Below are positions 1-9,373 of a stretch of DNA of 64,000 nucleotides, piece after piece (position 1 is the first letter of the stretch; each line of letters opens with the position of its first letter). Source of the DNA: Muricea muricata (lineage: Eukaryota > Cnidaria > Anthozoa > Malacalcyonacea > Plexauridae); the NCBI GenBank assembly GCA_963855995.1, contig OY979721.1:372001-436000 (forward strand), in the 5' to 3' direction. The notes below the pieces were generated by a model. That model saw only the letters and a program-made list of their open reading frames with translations, searched no databases and was not told where the DNA came from. A program made the translations under genes and the position numbers.

Positions 1-2
1 GT

Positions 3-92
3 TGTTTTAAAAAATGGGTTGTCGTGCAGTCCATAGGAAAATACACAATTGTTGATTCGGATGATAGTATTCAAAATGGCGGCGCGGGCTAA
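3..92 (+). CDS. 3' end of RING-H2-like ORF (unit 0, 5' end outside window)
   Basis: This is the last 29 codons of the same ORF seen complete at 2902-3180; the start lies beyond the left edge. It begins inside the C-F-K-K-W segment and stops at TAA 90-92. The sequence matches the A-type copies (…DSDDSIQ…). See the copy at 2902 for the full description. Confidence 0.4.
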   Translation, partial: CFKKWVVVQSIGKYTIVDSDDSIQNGGAG

Positions 93-172
93 TAAATATT
101 CAAGATGGCGGACGTGCAAATTACAACTAGCGGCTAAATCGAGGAATGCACATTTCTTCGACGCCATTTTGA
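71..172. promoter_or_regulatory. Cluster of three YY1-like motifs
   Basis: Three copies of the AAnATGGCG-type core lie within about 100 bp: tcaaaatggcggcg at 71-84, caagatggcgga at 101-112, and an inverted copy, acgccatttt, at 161-170. YY1/Pho family zinc-finger proteins are known to bind AANATGGCG cores, often at transcription or translation starts. The cluster repeats in each unit near 3159-3260, 6247-6348, 9352-9453 and 12421-12522. The inverted motif coincides with an ATGGCG in good start context on the - strand (see 2986-3255). Binding is inferred only. Confidence 0.4.
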
Positions 173-299
173 ATTGCGCGCAGCAACCTGGGAACCATTA
201 TTTTACTTGGGATAGCTTGTAATTGTCGTGGATAATATGGATTAGTAAAATAGTTTAACATGTATATCCTATATAAGTCCCACATATATCCACCAACAC

Positions 300-343
300 C
301 AGTGAACTCTATATAATATCACAAATAATATATAAGTTCACTG
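300..343. repeat. AT-rich stem-loop with 9-bp arms downstream of a TATA-like motif
   Basis: cagtgaact (300-308) is the exact reverse complement of agttcactg (335-343), enclosing a 26-bp AT-rich loop. It sits 23 bp downstream of TATATAAG at 270-277. In the B-type units the TATA-like motif reads CATATAAG instead. The structure recurs in every unit. Role unknown. Confidence 0.5.
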
Positions 344-866
344 ATATTCATATGGTATCAATCTCGTATGTTCAAAAGACAATTTTAAAAACAGAAGGCA
401 AGTATAAAGTGCTAGTGTGCTAGTGCATAAAAAATACTTTTTAAAAAATACATACTCTCTATATCTAAATCTATACTGTTTATATACTCTCGCCCAATGT
501 TAAAAGTAAGGATAAAAATAAAAGCTATGCAACACACTGGGTCATCCCCTGACAGGAAACACGTCATAAATAATTTCCAACCCGGTTGCCAGGGTCTAAC
601 TTCTCAAATGCACAATTTCATAGTAATAAGTTGACATCTTACAATTTGTACGTTTTCCTGGCAAGTTTGGACAGCTACAAAATACAATACCGTTTTTTAA
701 CTCGTTGAGGGGGGGGGGGTTGAGTTGGTCAGTAACTGATGAAACCGTTTCCGAAAATTGGCATAATTTGTCAAAAAATGCGAAAAAAGTAATTAACGGA
801 GCTATGCCCGTATACCAGTAACTTTTGCAGCAAAAACTATATTTCCTCCCCCCCCCCGAACACTTA

Positions 867-1017
867 CAGTGGCGAAGCCAGCCAGACATTTGGTCATGCA
901 AATGCAAATTTTTCGGTGTTTATAGACCGTATAAGGATCGATTTCTAAATAAATGAATAGTGACAATGATTTAAATTTGCATAGCATGACCAAATTGTCG
1001 GGCTGGCTTCGCTACTA
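867..1017. mobile_element. 151-bp MITE with terminal inverted repeats, copy in unit 0/1
   Basis: The left end CAGTGGCGAAGCCAGCC is mirrored by the right end GGCTGGCTTCGCTACTA, followed inward by a second inverted match (tggtcatgcaaat against atttgcatagcatgacca). The inside is AT-rich with no ORF. The CAGTGGCG-type terminus resembles those of hAT-superfamily MITEs (family knowledge), but I see no clear 8-bp target duplication, so the superfamily is tentative. The same element sits at the same place in every unit, so it inserted before the array was amplified. A solo copy lies at 16,143-16,279. Confidence 0.7.
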
Positions 1018-1110
1018 AATGAAATGTTAAGTTCAATTGTATCTTACCGCTGTATCACTCAATTTTGACATACTGAAGGTCAAAATCTACAAGGTCAAAG
1101 ACTAAATTTC

Positions 1111-1116
1111 TTTATT
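1111..1116 (-). terminator. AATAAA polyadenylation signal of the candidate - strand gene
   Basis: On the - strand the hexamer AATAAA occurs here, about 200 nt downstream of the stop codon of the proposed last exon (1316-1318). It is a plausible poly(A) signal for the gene described at 1316-2354. The hexamer is common by chance in AT-rich DNA, so support is modest. Confidence 0.3.
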
Positions 1117-1315
1117 TTTGGCACTAGGTAACAATTAACAATTTCTTTGCAGACTATATTAAATATTTTTGTAATAATTCCTTAACATAAATCATATAGA
1201 ACTGCCAATAAATATGCCATTTTCTTCACACATATAAATCCAATGTATTTTTTGCACCAAGGCCATTGCATACGGGTAATATGGTGTTGCACGAAAACCT
1301 GAACATTTTACGGAA

Positions 1316-2354
1316 TTACTGTACTGTAGTCAAAACGCCAACGAAAACTTTACCATTCCAGTTTTCACTGAAACAAGCAATGAAATTTCAAAAAGTATTT
1401 TTGAATGACAAAGAATTCGAATTGACAAATATCTTATAACTGTCACACCTTATACCGTATAACAGGCTGCGTCGCATACCTTAAAACTACCAAAGGCCTT
1501 TTTACACATTTTCGACGAAATGGGGCTCCACTGTGTTTTTTGCAGTTGAGTTCAACTCCAGTCGAAAGCAAACATACTAGCACAGCCTTACTTTATTTTG
1601 TAACAATAAGCCAAATAAGGTTAATGCTAAATACTGCAACGTACTGGGTGTGTTTTCGATGTTTTTGCACTTCTTCTTTTTCCTTTCTCGGGGCTATATT
1701 GACTCAACGGCAGGTCATCGTCGCTGCTCTCGGCTGATTCCGTACTGGCATTTGTGAGGTGGACTCCCCTAAAACAAAAAGAGCTAACACTCAACTTTAT
1801 ACTTTTACATATTGGGAAATTTCTGTTACAGATGAACTAAAGTCTTAATTTCTCGCCAGACATGGCATTCAATGGAGAACCGTTCAACAGTGAGACCTTC
1901 AGGACGTTCAAAAGCTCGCGAAGACGACTATACCAATAAAAATATTATGTTAGATGATTTCATTGGCCGAAAATTAGGTGTAGGGAAAACGGAAACACAG
2001 TTATTTCTTGGGCTTACCAGCCTAAGTGACTGTATAATACAATAACTATTCCTATATCTAACATTCTATCGCCCAAATATTTTTTGATCAATACACTAAT
2101 GAGGAAAGGAGCAACCAGATTCACAGTGTGGATAGTAAAATAAAAACATATCTAAAAATTATTAGCTACTGTAGGCACTATTTTGCTTCACTCCCCCCCC
2201 CCCCCCCCAATTCACTAACTTACTCTGAAGTATCAGACTCAAATGTTTCCTTTGGATTTCCAGTCTTTGGATGGTCAACACCGGAAGATTCGTATCCATA
2301 ATACATGGGTTGAGTTTTTTTTCGTGTGCTCTTGCGAACTGGACTCCGGAATTC
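1316..2354 (-). CDS. Candidate spliced gene in the 3.1 kb unit, copy 1 (product unknown)
   Basis: Two exons are well supported. Exon 1 (2354-2224, 131 nt) follows a pyrimidine-rich acceptor ending tttttccag and ends at the donor GTAAGT. It encodes 43 residues including VRKSTRKKTQP and MYYGYESSG. Exon 2 (1768-1645, 124 nt) follows the acceptor ctctttttgttttag and ends at GTACGT. The 2-nt overhang of exon 1 (GA) joins the first G of exon 2 to give Glu, and the frame stays open for 41 more codons. These include an acidic ESSDDD run, then the basic stretch KGKRRSAKTSK, which is nuclear-localisation-like. Weaker downstream exons are 1586-1480 and 1367-1316 (ends at TAA), also phase-compatible. The 5' exon(s) were not found. 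An upstream exon ending at 2379 would be in phase but implies a 24-nt intron, which is implausibly short. I do not recognise the family. The alternative is an exon-bearing fragment captured and amplified as non-coding DNA. Confidence 0.45.
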
Positions 2355-2707
2355 CTGGAAAAATTAAAATATACATACCTGTGTATCATATTTAGAATTA
2401 CAAAGAAACAAAGCGACTATGACTGGGAATCAATGCACATGCAAGGATTTGACTATTTATAAATGTAGCAGAGTATCATTATGGACTGTAGCTAGCAGGA
2501 TTCGTTATTCATTTTTTCCAGGAAAACCTGTTAAATAGTGATACGAAACTGCTGAAAATGAGTGAAAGGTGAAATGGGTACCAGCACAATGCAACGTTAT
2601 CGAATTGCACGGGTGTGTCTTTGTCTTTATTGCTTTAGTAAGAGCTTAACTAGTAGGTATGCACGTCTGTTTGGCGAGGGAAGTAATTAGTATGAAGGAT
2701 GGTATTG

Positions 2708-2750
2708 GCGCCGGAAGTAACGAGTACGTCATGCGCTGACGTCGTGATAA
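2708..2750. promoter_or_regulatory. ETS/CRE-like promoter patch, unit 1
   Basis: A CpG-rich patch in otherwise AT-rich DNA contains CCGGAAGT (2711-2718, ETS/GABP type), TACGTCA (2725-2731, CRE half-site) and TGACGTCG (2737-2744, near-CRE). It lies about 150-190 bp upstream of the ATG at 2902 on the + strand. It also lies upstream of the - strand exons ending at 2354, so it could be bidirectional. Motif identities are family knowledge; activity is inferred. Confidence 0.45.
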
Positions 2751-2877
2751 CGTTACCAGTAATGTTACCAACTTACCAGCAATGTTACCAGTAATGTTAC
2801 CAGTAATGTTACCAACTTACCAGTAATGTTACCAACTTACCAGTAATGTTACCAGTAATGTTACCAGTAACGTTACC
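2748..2877. repeat. 12-bp minisatellite (agtaatgttacc) with 'aacttacc' interruptions, unit 1
   Basis: Repeats of agtaatgttacc with interspersed aacttacc segments sit between the ETS/CRE patch and the ATG at 2902. They would lie in the 5' UTR if the RING-like ORF is transcribed. The tract is bounded on both sides by taacgttacc. Confidence 0.85.
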
Positions 2878-2901
2878 GATCATACTCAGTCATACGTTAA
2901 C

Positions 2902-3180
2902 ATGGAGCGTGTCGGGGTCCTACCTGCACCACAAGACGTCTATCCCTATTTCAAAAGAATACCCCTATTTGGATTGCTCTCCAGATCAGCCAAAAGTCAT
3001 GAGGAGTGCCATTTTTTTCTGGATAGTATTGTAGAGAATCAAATATTTACCATGGAAACGCCGTGTTGCGGACACGCAAGTCATTGCCGTTGTTTTAAAA
3101 AATGGGTTGTCGTGCAGTCCATAGGAAAATACACAATTGTTGATTCGGATGATAGTATTCAAAATGGCGGCGCGGGCTAA
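2902..3180 (+). CDS. Short ORF with degenerate RING-H2-like core, A type (92 aa)
   Basis: The ATG has a strong metazoan context (A at -3, G at +4) and lies downstream of an ETS/CRE-like patch and a minisatellite. Residues ~50-60 contain C-C-G-H-A-S-H-C-R-C-F, matching the C3-x-H4-x2-H5-x2-C6 centre of a RING-H2 finger followed by KKW, as in many E3 ligases (family knowledge). An upstream Cys at HEECHFF could be C1, but C2 is Phe. Near GKYTIVD the expected C7/C8 pair is Tyr and Val. Four of eight zinc ligands are thus missing, so a folded RING and E3 activity are unlikely. The A type reads PYFKRIP where B types read PWERIP, an in-frame 3-bp difference. It may be a decayed gene fragment maintained by array homogenisation. 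It overlaps an antisense ORF (2986-3255). Confidence 0.4.
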   Translation: MERVGVLPAPQDVYPYFKRIPLFGLLSRSAKSHEECHFFLDSIVENQIFTMETPCCGHASHCRCFKKWVVVQSIGKYTIVDSDDSIQNGGAG

Positions 3181-3255
3181 TAAATATTCAAGATGGCGGA
3201 CGTGCAAATTACAACTAGCGGCTAAATCGAGGAATGCACATTTCTTCGACGCCAT
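2986..3255 (-). CDS. Antisense ORF starting MASKKC, 89 aa (doubtful)
   Basis: This ORF lies opposite the RING-like ORF. Its ATGGCG start lies within an inverted YY1-like motif and has A at -3 and G at +4. A donor-like ATG|GTAAAT occurs near its 3' end (about 3050). It would join in phase to a pyrimidine-rich acceptor near 2552, giving a short second exon ending in a stop. A diverged inverted copy at 13,612-13,681 keeps the first 14 codons with only synonymous changes. Identical ORFs occur at 9179-9448 and 12248-12517. No family recognised. It and the RING-like ORF are unlikely both to be real. Confidence 0.2.
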   Translation of the reverse strand: MASKKCAFLDLAASCNLHVRHLEYLLARAAILNTIIRINNCVFSYGLHDNPFFKTTAMTCVSATRRFHGKYLILYNTIQKKMALLMTFG

Positions 3256-3958
3256 TTTGAATTGCGCGCAGCAACCTGGGAACCATTATTTTACTTGGGA
3301 TAGCTTGTAATTGTCGTGGATAATATGGATTAGTAAAATAGTTTAACATGTATATCCTATATAAGTCCCACATATATCCACCAACACCAGTGAACTCTAT
3401 ATAATATCACAAATAATATATAAGTTCACTGATATTCATATGGTATCAATCTCGTATGTTCAAAAGACAATTTTAAAAACAGAAGGCAAGTATAAAGTGC
3501 TAGTGTGCTAGTGCATAAAAAATACTTTTTAAAAAATACATACTCTCTATATCTAAATCTATACTGTTTATATACTCTCGCCCAATGTTAAAAGTAAGGA
3601 TAAAAATAAAAGCTATGCAACACACTGGGTCATCTCCTGACAGGAAACACGTCATAAATAATTTCCAACCCGGTTGCCAGGGTCTAACTTCTCAAATGCA
3701 CAATTTCATAGTAATAAGTTGACATCTTACAATTTGTACGTTTTCCTGGCAAGTTTGGACAGCTACAAAATACAATACCGTTTTTTAACTCGTTGAGGGG
3801 GGGGGGGGGGGTTGAGTTGGTCAGTAACTGATGAAACCGTTTCCGAAAATTGGCATAATTTGTCAAAAAATGCGAAAAAAGTAATTAACGGAGCTATGCC
3901 CGTATACCAGTAACTTTTGCAGCAAAAACTATATTTCCTCCCCCCCCCCGAACACTTA

Positions 3959-4109
3959 CAGTGGCGAAGCCAGCCAGACATTTGGTCATGCAAATGCAAA
4001 TTTTTCGGTGTTTATAGACCGTATAAGGATCGATTTCTAAATAAATGAATAGTGACAATGATTTAAATTTGCATAGCATGACCAAATTGTCGGGCTGGCT
4101 TCGCTACTA
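3959..4109. mobile_element. 151-bp MITE, copy in unit 2
   Basis: Same TIR element as at 867-1017, at the equivalent position in the next unit, and therefore copied by array amplification and not by a new insertion. Confidence 0.7.
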
Positions 4110-4736
4110 AATGAAATGTTAAGTTCAATTGTATCTTACCGCTGTATCACTCAATTTTGACATACTGAAGGTCAAAATCTACAAGGTCAAAGACTAAATT
4201 TCTTTATTTTTGGCACTAGGTAACAATTAACAATTTCTTTGCAGACTATATTAAATATTTTTGTAATAATTCCTTAACATAAATCATATAGAACTGCCAA
4301 TAAATATGCCATTTTCTTCACACATATAAATCCAATGTATTTTTTGCACCAAGGCCATTGCATACGGGTAATATGGTGTTGCACGAAAACCTGAACATTT
4401 TACGGAATTACTGTACTGTAGTCAAAACGCCAACGAAAACTTTACCATCCCAGTTTTCACTGAAACAAGCAATGAAATTTCAAAAAGTATTTTTGAATGA
4501 CAAAGAATTCGAATTGACAAATATCTTATAACTGTCACATTTTATACCGTATAACAGGCTGCGTCGCATACCTTAAAACTACCAAAGGCCTTTTTACACA
4601 TTTTCGACGAAATGGGGCTCCACTGTGTTTTTTGCAGTTGAGTTTAACTCCAGTCGAAAGCAAACATACTAGCACAGCCTTACTTTATTTTGTAACAATA
4701 AGCCAAATAAGGTTAATGCTAAATACTGCAACGTAC

Positions 4737-5445
4737 CGAGTGTTTTTTCGATGTTTTTGCACTTCTTTTCTTTCCTTTCTCGGGGCTATATTGACTCAAC
4801 GGCAGGTCATCGTCGCTGCTCTCGGCTGATTCCGTACTGGCATTTGTGAGGTGGACTCCCCTAAAACAAAAAGAGCTAACACTCAACTTTATACTTTTAC
4901 ATATTGGGAAATTTCTGTTACAGATGAACTAAAGTCTTAATTTCTCGCCAGACATGGCATTCAATGGAGAACCGTTCAACAGTGAGACCTTCAGGACGTT
5001 CAAAAGCTCGCGAAGACGACTATACCAATAAAAATATTATGTTAGATGATTTCATTGGCCGAAAATTAGGTGTAGGGAAAACGGAAACACAGTTATTTCT
5101 TGGACTTACCAGCCTAAGTGACTGTATAATACAATAACTATTCCTATATCTAACATTCTATCGCCCAAATATTTTTTGATCAATACACTAATGAGGAAAG
5201 GAGCAACCAGATTCACAGTGTGGATAGTAAAATAAAAACATATCTAAAAATTATTAGCTACTGTAGGCACTATTTTGCTTCACTCCCCCCCCCCCCCCCA
5301 ATTCACTAACTTACTCTGAAGTATCAGACTCAAATGTTTCCTTTGGATTTCCAGTCTTTGGATGGTCAACACCGGAAGATTCGTATCCATAATACATCGG
5401 TTGAGTTTTTTTTCATGTGCTCTTGCGAACTGGACTCCGGAATTC
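4737..5445 (-). pseudogene. Candidate spliced gene, copy 2 (nonsense codon in exon 1)
   Basis: Equivalent of the gene at 1316-2354, with exon 1 at 5445-5315 and exon 2 at 4860-4737. Splice sites are conserved (acceptors tttttccag and gttttag; donors GTAAGT and GTACGT). Exon 1 carries TGA at 5415-5413 where the other copies have CGA (Arg), a CpG-type transition. This copy therefore appears broken if the frame is real. Other differences include a synonymous CCC to CCG in exon 1. Exon 2 has a Lys-silent change and Arg-to-Lys, Thr-to-Lys and Pro-to-Ser changes near its end. Confidence 0.4.
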
Positions 5446-5798
5446 CTGGAAAAATTAAAATATACATACCTGTGTATCATATTTAGAATTACAAAGAAAC
5501 AAAGCGACTATGACTGGGAATCAATGCACATGCAAGGATTTGACTATTTATAAATGTAGCAGAGTATCATTATGGACTGTAGCTAGCAGGATTCGTTATT
5601 CATTTTTTCCAGGAAAACCTGTTAAATAGTGATACGAAACTGCTGAAAATGAGTGAAAGGTGAAATGGGTACCAGCACAATGCAACGTTATCGAATTGCA
5701 CGGGTGTGTCTTTGTCTTTATTGCTTTAGTAAGAGCTTAACTAGTAGGTATGCACGTCTGTTTGGCGAGGGAAGTAATTAGTATGAAGGATGGTATTG

Positions 5799-5838
5799 GC
5801 GCCGGAAGTAACGAGTACGTCATGCGCTGACGTTGTGA
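5799..5838. promoter_or_regulatory. ETS/CRE-like promoter patch, unit 2
   Basis: CCGGAAGT at 5802-5809 and TACGTCA are retained. The second CRE-like site reads TGACGTTG (5828-5835) instead of TGACGTCG. Confidence 0.4.
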
Positions 5839-5968
5839 TAACGTTACCAGTAATGTTACCAACTTACCAGTAATGTTACCAGTAATGTTACCAGTAATGT
5901 TACCAACTTACCAGTAATGTTACCAACTTACCAGTAATGTTACCAGTAATGTTACCAGTAACGTTACC
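5839..5968. repeat. agtaatgttacc minisatellite, unit 2
   Basis: Same tract as at 2748-2877, of nearly the same length, directly upstream of the B-type ORF at 5993. Confidence 0.85.
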
Positions 5969-5992
5969 GATCATACTCAGTCATACGTTAAC

Positions 5993-6397
5993 ATGGAGCG
6001 TGTCGGGGTCCTACCTGCACCACAAGACGTCTATCCCTGGGAAAGAATACCCCTATTTGGATTGCTCTCCAGATCAGCCAAAAGTCATGAGGAGTGCCAT
6101 TTTTTTCTGGATAGTATTGTAGAGAATCAAATATTTACCATGGAAACGCCGTGTTGCGGACACGCAAGTCATTGCCGTTGTTTTAAAAAATGGGTTGTCG
6201 TGCAGTCCATAGGAAAATACACAATTGTTGATTCGAATGATAGTATTCAAAATGGCGGTGGGGCTAATAAATATTCAAGATGGCGGACGTGCAAATTACA
6301 ACTAGCGGCTAAATCGAGGAATGCACATTTCTTCGACGCCATTTTGAATTGCGCGCAGCAACCTGGGAACCATTATTTTACTTGGGATAGCTTGTAA
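5993..6397 (+). CDS. RING-H2-like ORF, B type, frame-extended (134 aa)
   Basis: This B-type copy reads PWERIP near residue 15-20. It has the same C-G-H-x2-H-x2-C core and the same missing zinc ligands as the copy at 2902. A 1-bp shortening in the 'aatggcggtgggg' segment (about 6251-6263) shifts the frame and removes the usual stop. The ORF then runs through the YY1-like motifs to 6397, ending HYFTWDSL. The extended tail looks like read-through of non-coding DNA, not a new domain. This is the only copy of the four with the shift. Confidence 0.35.
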   Translation: MERVGVLPAPQDVYPWERIPLFGLLSRSAKSHEECHFFLDSIVENQIFTMETPCCGHASHCRCFKKWVVVQSIGKYTIVDSNDSIQNGGGANKYSRWRTCKLQLAAKSRNAHFFDAILNCAQQPGNHYFTWDSL

Positions 6398-7047
6398 TTG
6401 TCGTGGATAATATGGATTAGTAAAATAGTTTAACATGTATATCCCATATAAGTCCCACATATATCCACCAACACCAGTGAACTCTATATAATATCACAAA
6501 TAATATATAAGTTCACTGATATTCATATGGTATCAATCTCGTATGTTCAAAAGACAATTTTAAAAACAGAAGGCAAGTATAAAGTGCTAGTGTGCTAGTG
6601 CATAAAAAATACTTTTTAAAAAATACATACTCTCTATATCTAAATCTATACTGTTTATATACTCTCGCCCAATGTTAAAAGTAAGGATAAAAATAAAAGC
6701 TATGCAACACACTGGGTCATCCCCTGACAGGAAACACGTCATAAATAATTTCCAACCCGGTTGCCAGGGTCTAACTTCTCAAATGCACAATTTCATAGTA
6801 ATAAGTTGACATCTTACAATTTGTACGTTTTCCTGGCAAGTTTGGACAGCTACAAAATACAATACCGTTTTTTAACTCGTTGAGGGGGGGGGGGGTTGAG
6901 TTGGTCAGTAACTGATGAAACCGTTTCCGAAAATTGGCATAATTTGTCAAAAAATGCGAAAAAAGTAATTAACGGAGCTATGCCCGTATACCAGTAACTT
7001 TTGCAGCAAAAACTATATTTCCTCCCCCCCCCCCCCCCGAACACTTA

Positions 7048-7198
7048 CAGTGGCGAAGCCAGCCAGACATTTGGTCATGCAAATGCAAATTTTTCGGTGT
7101 TTATAGACCGTATAAGGATCGATTTCTAAATAAATGAATAGTGACAATGATTTAAATTTGCATAGCATGACCAAATTGTCGGGCTGGCTTCGCTACTA
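7048..7198. mobile_element. 151-bp MITE, copy in unit 3
   Basis: Same TIR element as at 867-1017, preceded here by a longer poly-C tract (7024-7038). Confidence 0.7.
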
Positions 7199-7825
7199 AA
7201 TGAAATGTTAAGTTCAATTGTATCTTACCGCTGTATCACTCAATTTTGACATACTGAAGGTCAAAATCTACAAGGTCAAAGACTAAATTTCTTTATTTTT
7301 GGCACTAGGTAACAATTAACAATTTCTTTGCAGACTATATTAAATATTTTTGTAATAATTCCTTAACATAAATCATATAGAACTGCCAATAAATATGCCA
7401 TTTTCTTCACACATATAAATCCAATGTATTTTTTGCACCAAGGCCATTGCATACGGGTAATATGGTGTTGCACGAAAACCTGAACATTTTACGGAATTAC
7501 TGTACTGTAGTCAAAACGCCAACGAAAACTTTACCATTCCAGTTTTCACTGAAACAAGCAATGAAATTTCAAAAAGTATTTTTGAATGACAAAGAATTCG
7601 AATTGACAAATATCTTATAACTGTCACACCTTATACCGTATAACAGGCTGCGTCGCATACCTTAAAACTACCAAAGGCCTTTTTACACATTTTCGACGAA
7701 ATGGGGCTCCACTGTGTTTTTTGCAGTTGAGTTTAACTCCAGTCGAAAGCAAACATACTAGCACAGCCTTACTTTATTTTGTAACAATAAGCCAAATAAG
7801 GTTAATGCTAAATACTGCAACGTAC

Positions 7826-8535
7826 TGGGTGTGTTTTCGATGTTTTTGCACTTCTTCTTTTTCCTTTCTCGGGGCTATATTGACTCAACGGCAGGTCATC
7901 GTCGCTGCTCTCGGCTGATTCCGTACTGGCATTTGTGAGGTGGACTCCCCTAAAACAAAAAGAGCTAACACTCAACTTTATACTTTTACATATTGGGAAA
8001 TTTCTGTTACAGATGAACTAAAGTCTTAATTTCTCGCCAGACATGGCATTCAATGGAGAACCGTTCAACAGTGAGACCTTCAGGACGTTCAAAAGCTCGC
8101 GAAGACGACTATACCAATAAAAATATTATGTTAGATGATTTCATTGGCCGAAAATTAGGTGTAGGGAAAACGGAAACACAGTTATTTCTTGGGCTTACCA
8201 GCCTAAGTGACTGTATAATACAATAACTATTCCTATATCTAACATTCTATCGCCCAAATATTTTTTGATCAATACACTAATGAGGAAAGGAGCAACCAGA
8301 TTCACAGTGTGGATAGTAAAATAAAAACATATCTAAAAATTATTAGCTACTGTAGGCACTATTTTGCTTCACTCCCCCCCCCCCCCCCCAATTCACTAAC
8401 TTACTCTGAAGTATCAGACTCAAATGTTTCCTTTGGATTTCCAGTCTTTGGATGGTCAACACCGGAAGATTCGTATCCATAATACATGGGTTGAGTTTTT
8501 TTTCGTGTGCTCTTGCGAACTGGACTCCGGAGTTC
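7826..8535 (-). CDS. Candidate spliced gene, copy 3
   Basis: Exon 1 is at 8535-8405 and exon 2 at 7949-7826, with intact acceptors and donors and an open joined frame. Exon 1 differs from copy 1 by TTC to CTC (Phe2 to Leu). Exon 2 is identical in its protein. See 1316-2354 for the full description and caveats. Confidence 0.42.
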
Positions 8536-8888
8536 CTGGAAAAATTAAAATATACATACCTGTGTATCATATTTAGAATTACAAAGAAACAAAGCGACTA
8601 TGACTGGGAATCAATGCACATGCAAGGATTTGACTATTTATAAATGTAGCAGAGTATCATTATGGACTGTAGCTAGCAGGATTCGTTATTCATTTTTTCC
8701 AGGAAAACCTGTTAAATAGTGATACGAAACTGCTGAAAATGAGTGAAAGGTGAAATGGGTACCAGCACAATGCAACGTTATCGAATTGCACGGGTGTGCC
8801 TTTGTCTTTATTGCTTTAGTAAGAGCTTAACTAGTAGGTATGCACGTCTGTTTGGCGAGGGAAGTAATTAGTATGAAGGATGGTATTG

Positions 8889-8928
8889 GCGCCGGAAGTA
8901 ACGAGTACGTCATGCGCTGACGTCGTGA
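8889..8928. promoter_or_regulatory. ETS/CRE-like promoter patch, unit 3
   Basis: CCGGAAGT at 8892-8899 and TGACGTCG at 8918-8925, with the same layout as unit 1. Confidence 0.42.
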
Positions 8929-9070
8929 TAACGTTACCAGTAATGTTACCAACTTACCAGTAATGTTACCAGTAATGTTACCAGTAATGTTACCAGTAAT
9001 GTTACCAACTTACCAGTAATGTTACCAACTTACCAGTAATGTTACCAGTAATGTTACCAGTAACGTTACC
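8929..9070. repeat. agtaatgttacc minisatellite, unit 3 (one extra 12-mer)
   Basis: About 12 bp longer than the units 1 and 2 tracts, with an additional agtaatgttacc, which accounts for most of the longer 3,105-bp period. Confidence 0.85.
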
Positions 9071-9094
9071 GATCATACTCAGTCATACGTTAAC

Positions 9095-9373
9095 ATGGAG
9101 CGTGTCGGGGTCCTACCTGCACCACAAGACGTCTATCCCTATTTCAAAAGAATACCCCTATTTGGATTGCTCTCCAGATCAGCCAAAAGTCATGAGGAGT
9201 GCCATTTTTTTCTGGATAGTATTGTAGAGAATCAAATATTTACCATGGAAACGCCGTGTTGCGGACACGCAAGTCATTGCCGTTGTTTTAAAAAATGGGT
9301 TGTCGTGCAGTCCATAGGAAAATACACAATTGTTGATTCGGATGATAGTATTCAAAATGGCGGCGCGGGCTAA
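9095..9373 (+). CDS. RING-H2-like ORF, A type, copy 3 (92 aa)
   Basis: The encoded protein is identical to that at 2902-3180 (PYFKRIP variant), with the same degenerate zinc-ligand set. An antisense MASKKC ORF lies at 9179-9448. Confidence 0.4.
   Translation: MERVGVLPAPQDVYPYFKRIPLFGLLSRSAKSHEECHFFLDSIVENQIFTMETPCCGHASHCRCFKKWVVVQSIGKYTIVDSDDSIQNGGAG

Noticed and set aside
596..993. - strand ORFs of 103 and 63 aa and their copies in later units
   Set aside because: They run through poly-G/poly-C tracts and the MITE, change length and frame with homopolymer length between units, and show no domain.
1540..1737. 65-aa + strand ORF in each unit
   Set aside because: It is the antisense of the well-supported - strand exon at 1645-1768, and the composition of the - strand frame is far more protein-like.
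2358..2381. A 24-nt intron (gtatgt…ttccag) upstream of the first supported exon
   Set aside because: Phase-compatible, but far below the usual minimum for animal introns; more likely the donor-like sequence is coincidental or used with another acceptor.
2162..2462. 75-aa - strand and 63-aa + strand ORFs around the first exon
   Set aside because: The 75-aa frame is out of phase with the splice-compatible frame and runs into poly-C; the 63-aa ORF is antisense to the exon.
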